A stretch of DNA of 64,000 nt from Plantago ovata (taxonomy: Eukaryota; Streptophyta; Magnoliopsida; Lamiales; Plantaginaceae): NCBI GenBank assembly GCA_028274465.1, contig CM051455.1:105274942-105338941 (forward strand), read 5' to 3'. Made by a program: the position numbers and the translations under genes. How positions within the stretch are numbered: position 1 is the first letter of the stretch; each line of letters opens with the position of its first letter. Of the stretch, positions 19,328-29,158 are shown piece after piece. Below the pieces are notes generated by a model, which saw only the letters and a list, made by a program, of their open reading frames with translations, had not been told where the DNA came from and made no database searches.

Positions 19328-20541
19328 TGATGAACGTGTATTTTACACTTTCATTCGAGTCTTTTTCACCAATTTAGCTATCATCTAGGTTAATTTAGCT
19401 TATATTTTAGTGCATTTTATTAGAATAGTGTCACGTTTCCCTTTTCTTTGTATTTTTCAGGTTTTAGGTGAAAAATGTGTTTTTATGGGCAATATTGATG
19501 AAGTGGACGAGGTTTTGGTGTTCCGAGGACATTCGTAGAGTATCTAGAAGGTTCCGGATGAGATTTGAGGCCTAGGGGACGAGTTTCAAGGCTTAAAGGT
19601 CACTAGAAGGCAAAATCCGAGTCCGAAAAGGAAAAGAAGACTAAAATCTCGCTGAAGTCGGTCTGGACGTCCCAGGCGAATCGCCTGGGACGTGGGGCGA
19701 ATCGCCCCGCACCAGGCGAATCGCCCGGCGTCTGGGGCGGTTCGCCCCGTGTGTTTCCGAGCATTATATATAGTTTTCCCATTCTCTACGTTTTTCATAC
19801 CTTTTCACATTATTTAAGAGACGAATTTCTCCAGAGCCTGTTCTGGGAATTCTTAGCATAGGAGACTCTTTTTCTTATCAATTTGGAGAATTAAGCATAG
19901 CAATTGGACCTCGTTGTTTATCAATTCTTGCTTGTGAGTTAGCAATTCTTCAGAGATTGACAACCTTCGTCGGTAACATTATATCTCACGATTTTTCTAC
20001 TTTTATTTATTTCTTTCAACATGTTTTCATTCAATCTTACTTTGATTCTTGTTGATTGCAATTTATCTATGAGTAGCTAAATCTATCGTTGGTGATAGTA
20101 TGTGATTTCTTAGCTAGGGTTCTTAATTATGCATGATTAGTTGTAACGCGATTCAGACTTGACTTATTGCTTTATTTCTTTGATCTATCTAAGCCCTCTA
20201 TCTTCGTAGTGTTGAATTGAACGAAACACATTGGACAATTCATGATCTTAGATTTCTATGCAAACGTTCAAGTACTTCATGCATGATTATAAACCTGATG
20301 CTTTGAATGATCATACTATCGCTAACTTCCATTATTATTGATAAGAAAATCTGTGCTAAGTCGATTGTTGAGTTTATAGTTTAAGTTAAATTAGATAAAG
20401 CTAGTTATAGTTCTTAGAGATCGACACTCGAGGTTATTTTACTTCTACACTACGTGCCTTGGTTTTCGTTGTAGTTGTGAATTGCCTTTGGCTAAAAACA
20501 AATTTATTTGATTAATTGAGTCTGAAAAATTCGGTTCATCA
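19328..20541 (+). repeat. Ath-g 5' LTR (1214 bp)
   Basis: The ends are TGATGAACG and GGTTCATCA. A palindrome array (19670-19750) lies directly before TATATATAG near 19765-19773. A conserved imperfect hairpin GAATTCTCCAGAGCCTGTTC-type region is near 19830. Confidence 0.92.
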
Positions 20542-20544
20542 AAT

Positions 20545-20562
20545 TGGCGTCGTGGCCAGGGA
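20545..20562 (+). promoter_or_regulatory. Ath-g primer binding site, tRNA-Asp type (diverged)
   Basis: It reads TGGCGTCGTGGCCAGGGA, with three differences from the tRNA-Asp complement, at the standard position three bases after the LTR. Confidence 0.7.
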
Positions 20563-20870
20563 CTATACTCCTTTTTTCTGTTTAGCTTATTTATATTTTC
20601 AGCATTCAGTTCCCTACAGAAGAACAGGCTCTGGGGGTTTGCTCTAAAAAAATTTCACTTTCTTACCCTATTTCTTTCCCCCTATCTTTTTCAGTAAATT
20701 CATCTAATCTGATCTTGGTTACCTCGCGTGCTTGTGCTATCGAAGTTCTCGGTTACATTGTGTTTGTTTGCACTCTTTGTGTTTTTCTTTGCATGTTTTT
20801 GTTTTTCTTTTATGGATTATGCTCCTTGGTTTCTTGTTTCCTCATGTGCAGAAACTAGCCATATGAAAGG
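20563..20870 (+). other. Ath-g untranslated leader
   Basis: This leader is AT-rich with long T and C runs, ending in CATATGAAAGG just before the gag ATG. It is nearly the same as the Ath-a leader. No gene is seen. Confidence 0.7.
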
Positions 20871-21578
20871 ATGAGTCAACTTCCGTTGCCCCGGTATGTA
20901 ATGCCTCGAGGGCCTTGCATAACATTGGATGACGATTGCATGACTTATGACTTTGATCCTTCGTACTACTCCATTCTCTCCACGTTTTCAATGGGTGATG
21001 ATCCAAGAGGGTTCTTAGACACGTACGAGGAAGGAGTGTTGAGGATACCTCGTGAGAATGAGGAGGGGGTTATTTTATTACATGAGAAACTTTGTATGAG
21101 AGGATTTATGGGAGCCTTGAAAGGGTACGCTAGAGGATGGCTCAGACGCCCGCCGGAAAAATCATTGCGCACTTGGGGTGAAGTAACCAGCAAGTTTCTG
21201 GAACATTGGGATAGGGACTCACCTCCCGGGTCAAGGGCATGGACGTGTCGCTTCATTAGTCAGCCACCAGAAATCGACATTGCCGATGAAGAGGAATGTG
21301 GAGAAGAATCCATTGATGAAGTCTCCTCAGAGCTTAGCTTGGATTCCACGTCCTTACTTGCGGAGGTCGAGGTTGTTGGTCAAGAGGAAGTCGTGGAGGA
21401 GGTGATGACTGAATCCATTGCTTCACTTGAGTCAGAAAGTGATGGCGTGAGTTGTGTTGAGGTCGAGGAGCCAATCTCGGAAGATTTTAGTGTCTCTGAA
21501 TCAATTGCTGCAGATACTCTTGATCTTGACTCCGACGTTCTGGTCCATGCACCCGCCTATGAGTTCCAAAGGAGTTTT
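20871..21578 (+). CDS. Ath-g gag-like protein, interrupted by Cop-2
   Basis: The ATG at 20871 follows the leader. Residues about 40-125 resemble a shortened Gag domain: GDDPRGFLDTYEEGVLRIPR, LKGYARGWLRRPPEKSLRTW and GEVTSKFLEHW. The typical PHHR/F motif and zinc knuckle are missing. The rest is strongly acidic (DEEECGEESIDE and many Glu/Ser). The frame continues a few codons into the Cop-2 LTR, which is chance. Sequence resuming at 25099 is not obviously coding. A Gag this short may be a particle-incorporating partner of another element's Gag; that is inference. Confidence 0.6.
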
Positions 21579-23148
21579 TGTTAGGAAACTTGTAATTTTG
21601 ATGAGCAATTAACCATGATAAATTAAGGAAAGTCCAGTAACTAGTACTTTTAAGGTCCATAGGAATTTAGAATTTTAAGGACATTGTAAAAGAGGAACGT
21701 TTGCTGAAGACTTAGAGTAGGTGCTAGATAGATTGGTTTTACCGCTTATGATGTATCTTGTTTTCTGAAAATAAATACAACCTATTGAAGCATTTGCTGA
21801 TGATGTACTTTGTTTACACAAACAAACTATTGAAGCATTTAGAACCGCTCAAAAACTAGAAGATTTCGAAGACTGAAGACTAGAAGATTTCTGAAGACTG
21901 GTATCTACAAAGGCACATGTTGCTCAGAAAGTGGAAACTTCAGCAACAGCATTGCATAAGTGAAAATCTAAACGACAGAGTAGGTTGTGCTTGATGAAAC
22001 TGAGACTGACCACTTGCTGATGAACATTTGTGACTTCTTGCTGAAAGTACTTGTATTTGCGCTCCAATGTTACTGTTTGAATTTCATTCAAATGAGCATT
22101 AAATGCAAAGCATGCACGCGAAGGATATGAAGACTAGAAGACAAACAAGGACGCTGCTGAAAGTACAAAAGCAAGATAGTGACATTTTAAGGAACAAAAG
22201 CCTTAGAATTTGAAATTCAAACGGCTCCTTATTTCACTATAAAAAGAGGTCATCCGGCAAAGAGTTGAAGTGTGTCAACAGCGTGATCATACTCTCACTT
22301 GTGCTTAAACTCACATACTCTTCAAACACTCTTTACTGCCATTGATCCGTTCCAAGACTTAAAGCTTGAAAAAGCTACTTGTGAAGAAGTAGAACTTACA
22401 CGGCTAAGAAATTAGTTAAGTGTTCTTTCTTTCTTTCGAACAAGAACAAGTCTTGACACCAGAAACAATCAAACTTGTTTACTGCAAAGTATTCAAAGTT
22501 TTGTTTCTTAGATTACTTGTTGTAACTGAATAAGTTATAATTAAGTTATCTCATCCCAAACCTCTCTAACTTAAAATACACCCTTTCAGGCGTGATATTC
22601 AGGGGGAACTTAATCGAGCATAGTGTTGTTGATTAAAAGTACCAAGTTTGGTGGAGAACAAGGTTACGTTCTCTAGTTAGGTTGGAAACGAAGCAAGTGT
22701 GCTTTGGTTTCTGTTTGGATCGCTCTAGATAGGTGTTGTAAGGAATCTCAATCTTATCTTAGTGGATTCAGTCCTAGAAAGGACAAAGTGGATTAGTTGA
22801 GAGATTACGCCACTCTCAGATACCACTATAAAAGTGTTTGTGTGATTTACTTACTGTACTTAGTTTTCAGCAAAGTATTTCTATCTGTATACAGTCAGTT
22901 ACTTCACTTGCTGAAACTATCACTTACTGACAAAGCACTTATTGTATCAAAGACTTCCGCTCTCTGATTTTAAGTATCAGCAAAACTAGTTACTGAAAAG
23001 TAACTTGCGCTTGCTGAGAAAGTTAAGTATCAGCAAACTCATTACTGAAAAGTAATAAGCACTTGCTGAGAAAGTTTTTAAACGACGAAAGTTTGAAAAG
23101 ACTATTCACCCCCCTCTAGTCTTTTCTTGTTGTTTAAAGGGACCAACA
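21579..23148 (+). repeat. Cop-2 5' LTR (1570 bp)
   Basis: It begins TGTTAGGAAACTTG and ends GGGACCAACA. A TATA-like ACTATAAAAAGAGG is present near 22237-22250. A tRNA-iMet primer site follows. Confidence 0.92.
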
Positions 23149-23150
23149 AG

Positions 23151-23162
23151 TGGTATCAGAGC
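23151..23162 (+). promoter_or_regulatory. Cop-2 primer binding site, tRNA-iMet type
   Basis: TGGTATCAGAGC is the complement of the 3' end of initiator tRNA-Met, the standard primer of plant Copia elements, two bases after the LTR. Confidence 0.9.
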
Positions 23163-23234
23163 TGGAGGTTCTTTAACCTTCAGCACTGAACCTAGATCCC
23201 CTTAGGTGCTTTCCGTAAATCACTCTCACTTGAT

Positions 23235-23334
23235 NNNNNNNNNNNNNNNNNNNNNNNNNNNNNNNNNNNNNNNNNNNNNNNNNNNNNNNNNNNNNNNNNN
23301 NNNNNNNNNNNNNNNNNNNNNNNNNNNNNNNNNN
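23235..23334. other. Assembly gap, exactly 100 N
   Basis: A run of exactly 100 N is a conventional placeholder for a gap of unknown length. It lies inside Cop-2 between sequences that are about 6 kb apart in Cop-3. Confidence 0.95.
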
Positions 23335-23526
23335 TTACTGAAAGATAACTATCAGCAATGAAGCTTTTGACTCTTATTGGTTTTTTACTATGCAATTTAC
23401 TTATGCTTACTGTTTAATTATTCAAGTATGCTTGCATTAATCAACTAATTTATTCAACATCAGAAACCTCTAAAAGGGTAAAAATTAATTTAGCCATGGA
23501 TTGCTAACATCAAAAAGGGGGAAATT

Positions 23527-25093
23527 TGTTAGGAAACTTGTAATTTTGATGAGCAACTAACCATGCTAAATTAAGGAAAGTCCAGTAACTAGTACTCTTA
23601 AGGTCCATAGGAATTTAGAATTTTAAGGACATTGTAAAAGAGGAACGTTTGTTGAAGACTTAGAGTAGGTGCTAGATAGGTTGGTTTTACCGCTTATGAT
23701 GTATCTTGTTTTCTGAAAAGAAATACAACCTATTGAAGCATTTGCTGATGATGTACTTTGTTTACACAAACAAACAATTGAAGCATTTAGAACCGCTCAG
23801 AAACTTGAAGATTTCGAAGACTGAAGACTAGAAGATTTCTGAAGACTGGTATCTACAAAGACACATGTTGCTCAGAAAGTGGAAACTTCAGCAACATCAT
23901 TGCATAAGTGAAAATCTAAACGACAAAGTAGGTTGTGCTTGCTGAAACTGAGACTGACCACTTGCTGATGAACATTTGTGACTTCTTGCTGAAAGTACTT
24001 GTATTTGCGCTCCAATGTTACGTTTGAATTTCATCCAAATGAGCATTAAATGCAAAGCATGCACGCGAAGGACATGAAGACTAGAAGACAAACAAGGACG
24101 CTGCTGAAAGTACAAAAGTAAGATAGTGACATTTTAAGGAACAAAAACCTTAGAATTTGAAATTCAAACGGCTCCTTATTTCACTATAAATAGAGGTCAT
24201 CCGGCAAAGAGTTGAAGTGTATCAACAACGTGATCATACTCTCACTTGTGCTTAAACTCACATACTCTTCAAACACTCTTTACTGCCAATGATCCGTTCC
24301 AAGACTTAAAGCTTGAAAAAGCTACTTGTGAAGAAGTAGAACTTACACGGCTAAGAAATTAGTTATGTGTTCTTTCTTTCTTTCGAACAAGAACAAGTCT
24401 TGACACCAGAAACAATCAAACTTGTTTACTGCAAAGTATTCAAAGTTTTGTTTCTTAGATTACGTGTTGTAACTAAATAAGTTATAATTAAGTTATCTCA
24501 TCCCAAACCTCTCTAACTGAAAATACACCCTTTCAGGCGTGATATTCAGGGAATCGAGCATAGTGTTGCTGGCTAAAAGTACCAAGTTTGGTGGAGAACA
24601 AGGTTACGTTCTCTAGTTAGGTTGGAAACGAAGCAAGTGTGCTTTGGTTTCTGTTTGGATCGCTCTAGATAGGTGTTGTAAGGAATCTCAATCTTATCTT
24701 AGTGGATTCAGTCCTAGAAAGGACAAAGTGGATTAGCTGAGAGATTACGCCACTCTCAGATACCACTATAAAAGTGTTTGTGTGATTTACTTACTGTACT
24801 TAGTTTTCAGCAAAGTATATCTATCTGTAGACAGTCACTCACTTCACTTGCTGAAACTATCACTTACTGACAAAGCACTTATTGTATCAAAGACTTCCGC
24901 TCTTTGATTTTAAGTATCAGCAAAACTAGTTACTGAGAAGTAACTTGCGCTTGCTGAGAAAGTTAAGTATCAGCAAACTCATTACTGAAAAGTAATAAGC
25001 ACTTGTTGAGAAAGTTTTTAAACGACGAAAGTTTGAAAAGATTATTCACCCCCCCCCCCTCTAGTCTTTTCTTGTTGTTTAAAGGGACCAACA
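23527..25093 (+). repeat. Cop-2 3' LTR (1567 bp)
   Basis: It is preceded by the polypurine tract AAAAAGGGGGAAATT. The ends are TGTTAGGAAAC and GGGACCAACA. It is nearly the same as the 5' LTR by eye. Confidence 0.92.
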
Positions 25094-25194
25094 GTTTTGA
25101 TCATTTTTTCTCTTTTTATTTTCCATCTGATTCCCTTGGTTATTTTTTAGATTTAGGTTTTTTTGGTTTTGTTAATTTTAGTTTTCAGGGAATC

Positions 25195-25299
25195 ATGGAC
25201 TTGCTTGAGCAGATACGGAGAGGAGCCAAGGATGGTTCCCAAGATGCGAGGAGTAATGGAACGGATGCACAAGATTCGTTTCCATTTGATAATGGATAA
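25195..25299 (+). pseudogene. Ath-g remnant of the second gene, 34 codons
   Basis: GTTTTCAG|GGAATCATGG at 25183-25200 resembles the intron acceptor and start context of the second gene in Ath-c, Ath-f and Ath-j. Only 34 codons (MDLLEQIRRGAKDG...) follow before the frame ends. Spacer sequence with TTTTATCGCTTTCTTGCATT, found elsewhere near the gag-pro end, comes next. The rest of the gene is absent. Whether this short frame is used is unknown. Confidence 0.4.
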
Positions 25300-27159
25300 C
25301 ACTAGTGGCAATGGTTGCATGTAGTTTAGTTTTATCGCTTTCTTGCATTGCATGCATATTTATTTTTCGTATGTTTTTGGTGATAAAATAGGTTTTAAGA
25401 TGATAATTTTGCGTTTTGGGAGGAAAAAGGCGTCTCTAGGGTCTGGAGATGCCAGGCAAACCGCCCCCCATGTGGGGCGATTCGCCTGGCAAGACCAGAA
25501 CCCCGGGACGTTCTAGACGCCCCAGGCGAATCGCCCCCCACCTGGGGTGGTTCGCCCCGGGTGTCCAGAAACCCGGAGGTCCGGATTTTCGTTCGGAACC
25601 CCATTTTTCTCATATTATGCTAAATTATTGATCTTTTTACTTCTTTTATCGCCCGTTTTGATTTCTCACGAGTTTCCTTGAGTCCTATAGGTTACAGGTA
25701 CAAGTTAGCTCTCACCTTAAATCCACTTTCGACGTTCGGGACGAGCGATGACGTTCAGATTTGGGGGGGGGGGTTATCGCTGGCTATCTTTATACTTATC
25801 TTGCTTATGATAAACTCGTGAATTTGCATTTGCACGTTTACCGCTTTCTTAGTATTTAGTTGCATACACTACATTCATCCTAGTATAGTTTTGCATGTTT
25901 TTATGTGGAGTTTATTTGCTAAGTTTTTTGAACTTTTATATTGGGTAGATTAAGCAGTTATGACCTTTGACCATGCGTTTCATCTCTATGAATTTGTTTG
26001 AGGTTTTTCTCGCTTGGCTTGTCAACTTTATATATGCACTTAGTTAAGCTTGGTAGTCTCGACATCACTTAGTGGTGTTTTCTCTACTGCGGTTCACGAA
26101 GGCCTTTACAATAAGATGATGCATGTTAGAGTCTTGTGGTTGTTCTCCCGTGTAATTATGTACCTAAGAGGCAACAAGTCTTCACCTTGCTTTGAGATTG
26201 CTAAATGCCTAGGAAGGAGGTAGTGTGAGATGTGTGATCCTTTGTTTGAAACCTATTCTTTTGAATAGGTTTGGGGAGGGGGTTACGCTATCATTAGACT
26301 TGTTTTTCGATTTTGAGTGTTGTGAGTTTGTTTTCATTTTTTGTAAAGTTTGTGCTTCAACCTATTCTTTCGAATAGGTTTGAGGAGGTCGTTTGTGAGT
26401 CATTGTAATTTCTTTTTCGTTGTGCTACTGCTGGCTATATATATATATAAAAAAATCGAAAAAAAAAGAGAAAAATTCCAGGAAAAAGAAAAGATCTGGA
26501 AAAGAAAAAAAAGAAAAAAAGAGACCCCCCCCCCCAAAAAAAAAGGCAAAAAAGGGTCCAAGGAAAGCCAAAAAGCAGTTTAGCAAAGTGTTTGTCTCGT
26601 TTTTCAATTCTTGTAATGTTCGTAATCGAGTTGTAAAGTTTGTCTTTTGTTTGTTTGAGTGTCATCTGTTCTAGACCACCCTCGTCCTGCCATTCAGGAA
26701 GTGGTGATTAGTTTATGACTTTGCTTGAGAGATGGGTAGAATAGGGGAGTGTGAACTTTTAGGGAACCCTCCTTCGTTTGATGAGAGCCAGTATTGGTTC
26801 GACCTCTTTGAGGAAACGTCTTGACTTGGTGACAGTAGTAAGTCCTCAGTTTCATAGGCACGGGACAACCATTCGTATTTTAACATGTTTCATTACGTCG
26901 TCACTGACTAGGTCCAGGTAGAGAATGTTACGAGAGACTATCTTGTTTAACATAGTGCATATGTGAATGTGTATGAGTCAATCGAGGCATTCTTCAACCG
27001 ATATCCATGTTATGATTTGTATGGTCTTTGTTCATAAGTTTTGGATAGATTCAATAGATTAGTTCATTTCATTTGGCATGAGACTCCATTTTGTGTGTTG
27101 GATTGTTTTTTTTTGCATTAGAGTCTAGTTTAGTTGCTTGAGATTCCATTTGGGGAGTT
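25300..27159 (+). other. Ath-g spacer and 3' non-coding region
   Basis: The palindrome array (25448-25565) is followed by the GACGTTCAGATTTGGGGG polypurine site (near 25750-25770). Then come two hairpin modules (26252-26269 and 26361-26378), a purine-rich tract (about 26455-26580), the conserved block (about 26660-27000) and the polypurine tract before 27160. No gene is seen. Confidence 0.75.
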
Positions 27160-28372
27160 TGATGAACGTGTATTTTACACTTTCATTCGAGTCTTTTTCA
27201 CCAATTCAGCTATCCTCTAGGTTAATTTAGCTTATATTTTAGTGCATTTTATTAGAATAGTGTCACGTTTCCCTTTTCTTTGCATTTTTCAGGTTTTAGG
27301 TGAAAAACGTGTTTTTATGGGCAATATTGATGAACTGGACGAGGTTTTGGTGTTCCGAGGACATTCGTGGAGTATCTAGAAGGTTCCGGATGAGATTTGA
27401 GGCCTAGGGGACGAGTTTCAAGGCTTAAAGGTCACTAGAAGACAAAATCCGAGTCCGAAAAGGAAAAGAAGACTAAAATCTCGCTGAAGTCGGTCTGGAC
27501 GTCCCAGGCGAATCGCCTGGGACATGGGGCGAATCGCCCCGCACCAGGCGAATCGCTCGGCGTCTGGGGCGGTTCGCCCCGTGTGTTTCCGAGCTTTATA
27601 TATAGTTTGCCCATTCTCTACGTTTTTCATACCTTTTCACATTATTTTAAGAGACGAATTCTCCAGAGCCTGTTCTGGGAATTCTTAGCATAGGAGACTC
27701 TTTTTCTTATCAATTTGGAGGATTAAGCATAGCAATTGGACCTCGTTGTTTATCAATTCTTGCTTGTGAGTTAGCAATTCTTCGGAGATTGACAACCTTC
27801 GTCGGTAACATTGTATCTCATGATTTTTCTACTTTTATTTATTTCTTTCAACATGTTTTCATTCAATCTTGCCTTGATTCTTGTTGATTGCAATTTATCC
27901 ATGAGTAGCTAAATCTATCGTTGGTGATAGTATGTGATTTCTTAGCTAGGGTTCTTAATTATGCATGATTGGTTGTAACGCGATTCAGACTTGACTTATT
28001 GCTTTATTTCCTTGATCTATCTAAGCCCTCTATCTTCGTAGTGTTGAATTGAACAGAACACATTGCACAATTCATGATCTTAGATTTCTATGCAAACGTT
28101 CAAGTACCTCATGCATGATTATTAACCTGATGCTTTGAATAATCATACTATCGCTAACTTCCATTATTATTGATAAGAAAATCTGTGCTAAGTCGATTGT
28201 TGAGTTTATAGTTTATGTTAAATTAGATAAAGCTAGTTATAGTCCTTAGAGATCGACACTCGAGGTTATTTTACTTCTACACTACGTGTCTTGGTTTTCG
28301 TTGTAGTTGTAAATTGCCTTTGGCTAAACAAAATTTATTTGATTAATTGAGTTTGACAAATTCGGTTCATCA
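27160..28372 (+). repeat. Ath-g 3' LTR (1213 bp)
   Basis: It begins TGATGAACG after TTTGGGGAGT and ends GGTTCATCA. It pairs with 19328-20541, and the adjoining GTCAT is the target duplication. Confidence 0.92.
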
Positions 28373-28377
28373 GTCAT

Positions 28378-28687
28378 CCGTCTTTATATTTTTATATACA
28401 GATCGAGGAAGTCTTTCTTCTTCTCCATTCTCACCAAATCCTAAATCCCTAATTTATCAAATCCCCAAATCCCACTCTCTACGACGCCATTGCACCATCA
28501 CCGTCGATCGGCTTCCACCGCGCCACCGGCACGAGCTCCTTCTCCTCTTCTCCACCATCGGGTTGGTCTCCTTATCCTCTGCCCCAATCGACTGCTACCA
28601 CCATCACCACTAACGTCGCCGCACCACCTCCACCACTAACGTCGAACTGCCTGGAGCTCCGTCTACTCTTCTTTCATATCAGAGAGG
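28378..28687 (+). other. CACTA-1 gene, probable 5' untranslated exon
   Basis: This stretch is rich in CT and CCACC, unlike the AT-rich introns around it, and ends at a donor-like AGAGAG|GTTAGT (28687/28688). It has a 5'-leader look (TCTTCTTCTCC, AATCCCTAATTT). An open frame covers 28347-28613 but begins in the Ath-g LTR, so I do not call it a protein. It could be captured host sequence, as CACTA elements often carry. Confidence 0.4.
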
Positions 28688-29158
28688 TTAGTAACCCTCA
28701 TTTTACCCATTTTTTATTTATTTTTTTTTTTATATTTTTAAGTTTGTTAATTTAATTGGACTGAAATTGGATTTAATTAAACTGAACTTAGGTTAGGATT
28801 GGATTGAACTTTGGATCGAATTTGGAGTTAGTTGCACTGAAATTAGGTTATTTTGAATTAGGTTAGGATTGGATTGAAATTTGGACAAAATTTGTAGTTA
28901 ATTTCAGTTTAGTGTTTTAATTTCAGTTTAGTGATGTTGGTTTGTATATTCGTAATGTAAAAGGAGCTGGATGTGTATGTGTATGTTTGTTTCTTTGTTT
29001 CTTTGTTGTAAATGGAGCATTTTACAGCTCCTAATGGAGCTGTAAACTCTTTGGGTTTACAGCTCCATTTGGATCTGTAAACCTTAAGTATTTGTTTTTT
29101 AATTTTTTTTTTCCGTTAGTTGTTTCTGAGTCTTGTTATTTGGACGTTTAATTTGCAG
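28688..29158 (+). other. CACTA-1 gene, probable first intron
   Basis: It is bounded by GTTAGT and TAATTTGCAG. It is AT-rich with loose repeats of GGATTGGATTGAA and AATTTCAGTTTAGTG. A hairpin with 13-bp perfect arms (TGGAGCTGTAAAC / GTTTACAGCTCCA) lies at 29035-29067. Confidence 0.5.

Larger units (their letters stand above)
21579..25093 (+). mobile_element. Cop-2: SIRE-like Copia element with an assembly gap in its body
   Basis: Two LTRs of 1570 and 1567 bp flank only 378 positions, of which 100 are N. The target duplication is GTTTT (21574-21578 and 25094-25098). The first internal bases after the 5' LTR match the start of Cop-3, and the bases after the gap match the Cop-1 and Cop-3 3' untranslated stretch. 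The roughly 6 kb coding body seen in Cop-3 is therefore probably present in the genome and lost in assembly. Confidence 0.9.
19328..28372 (+). mobile_element. Ath-g: non-autonomous Athila-like element inserted in CACTA-1
   Basis: Both LTRs are full length (1214 and 1213 bp) and very similar by eye, so the insertion is fairly young. The target duplication is GTCAT (19323-19327 and 28373-28377). Inside are a tRNA-Asp primer site, a leader, a gag-like gene (20871-21578), Cop-2, a much reduced second gene (25195-25299), a spacer with a GC-rich array and the 3' non-coding region. Protease, reverse transcriptase and integrase are absent. The ends look whole. Confidence 0.9.

Noticed and set aside
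28347-28613. Open frame that could be a host gene fragment
   Set aside because: It starts in the Ath-g LTR, has no recognised domain, and reads better as a 5' untranslated exon of the CACTA-1 gene. A captured host fragment cannot be excluded.
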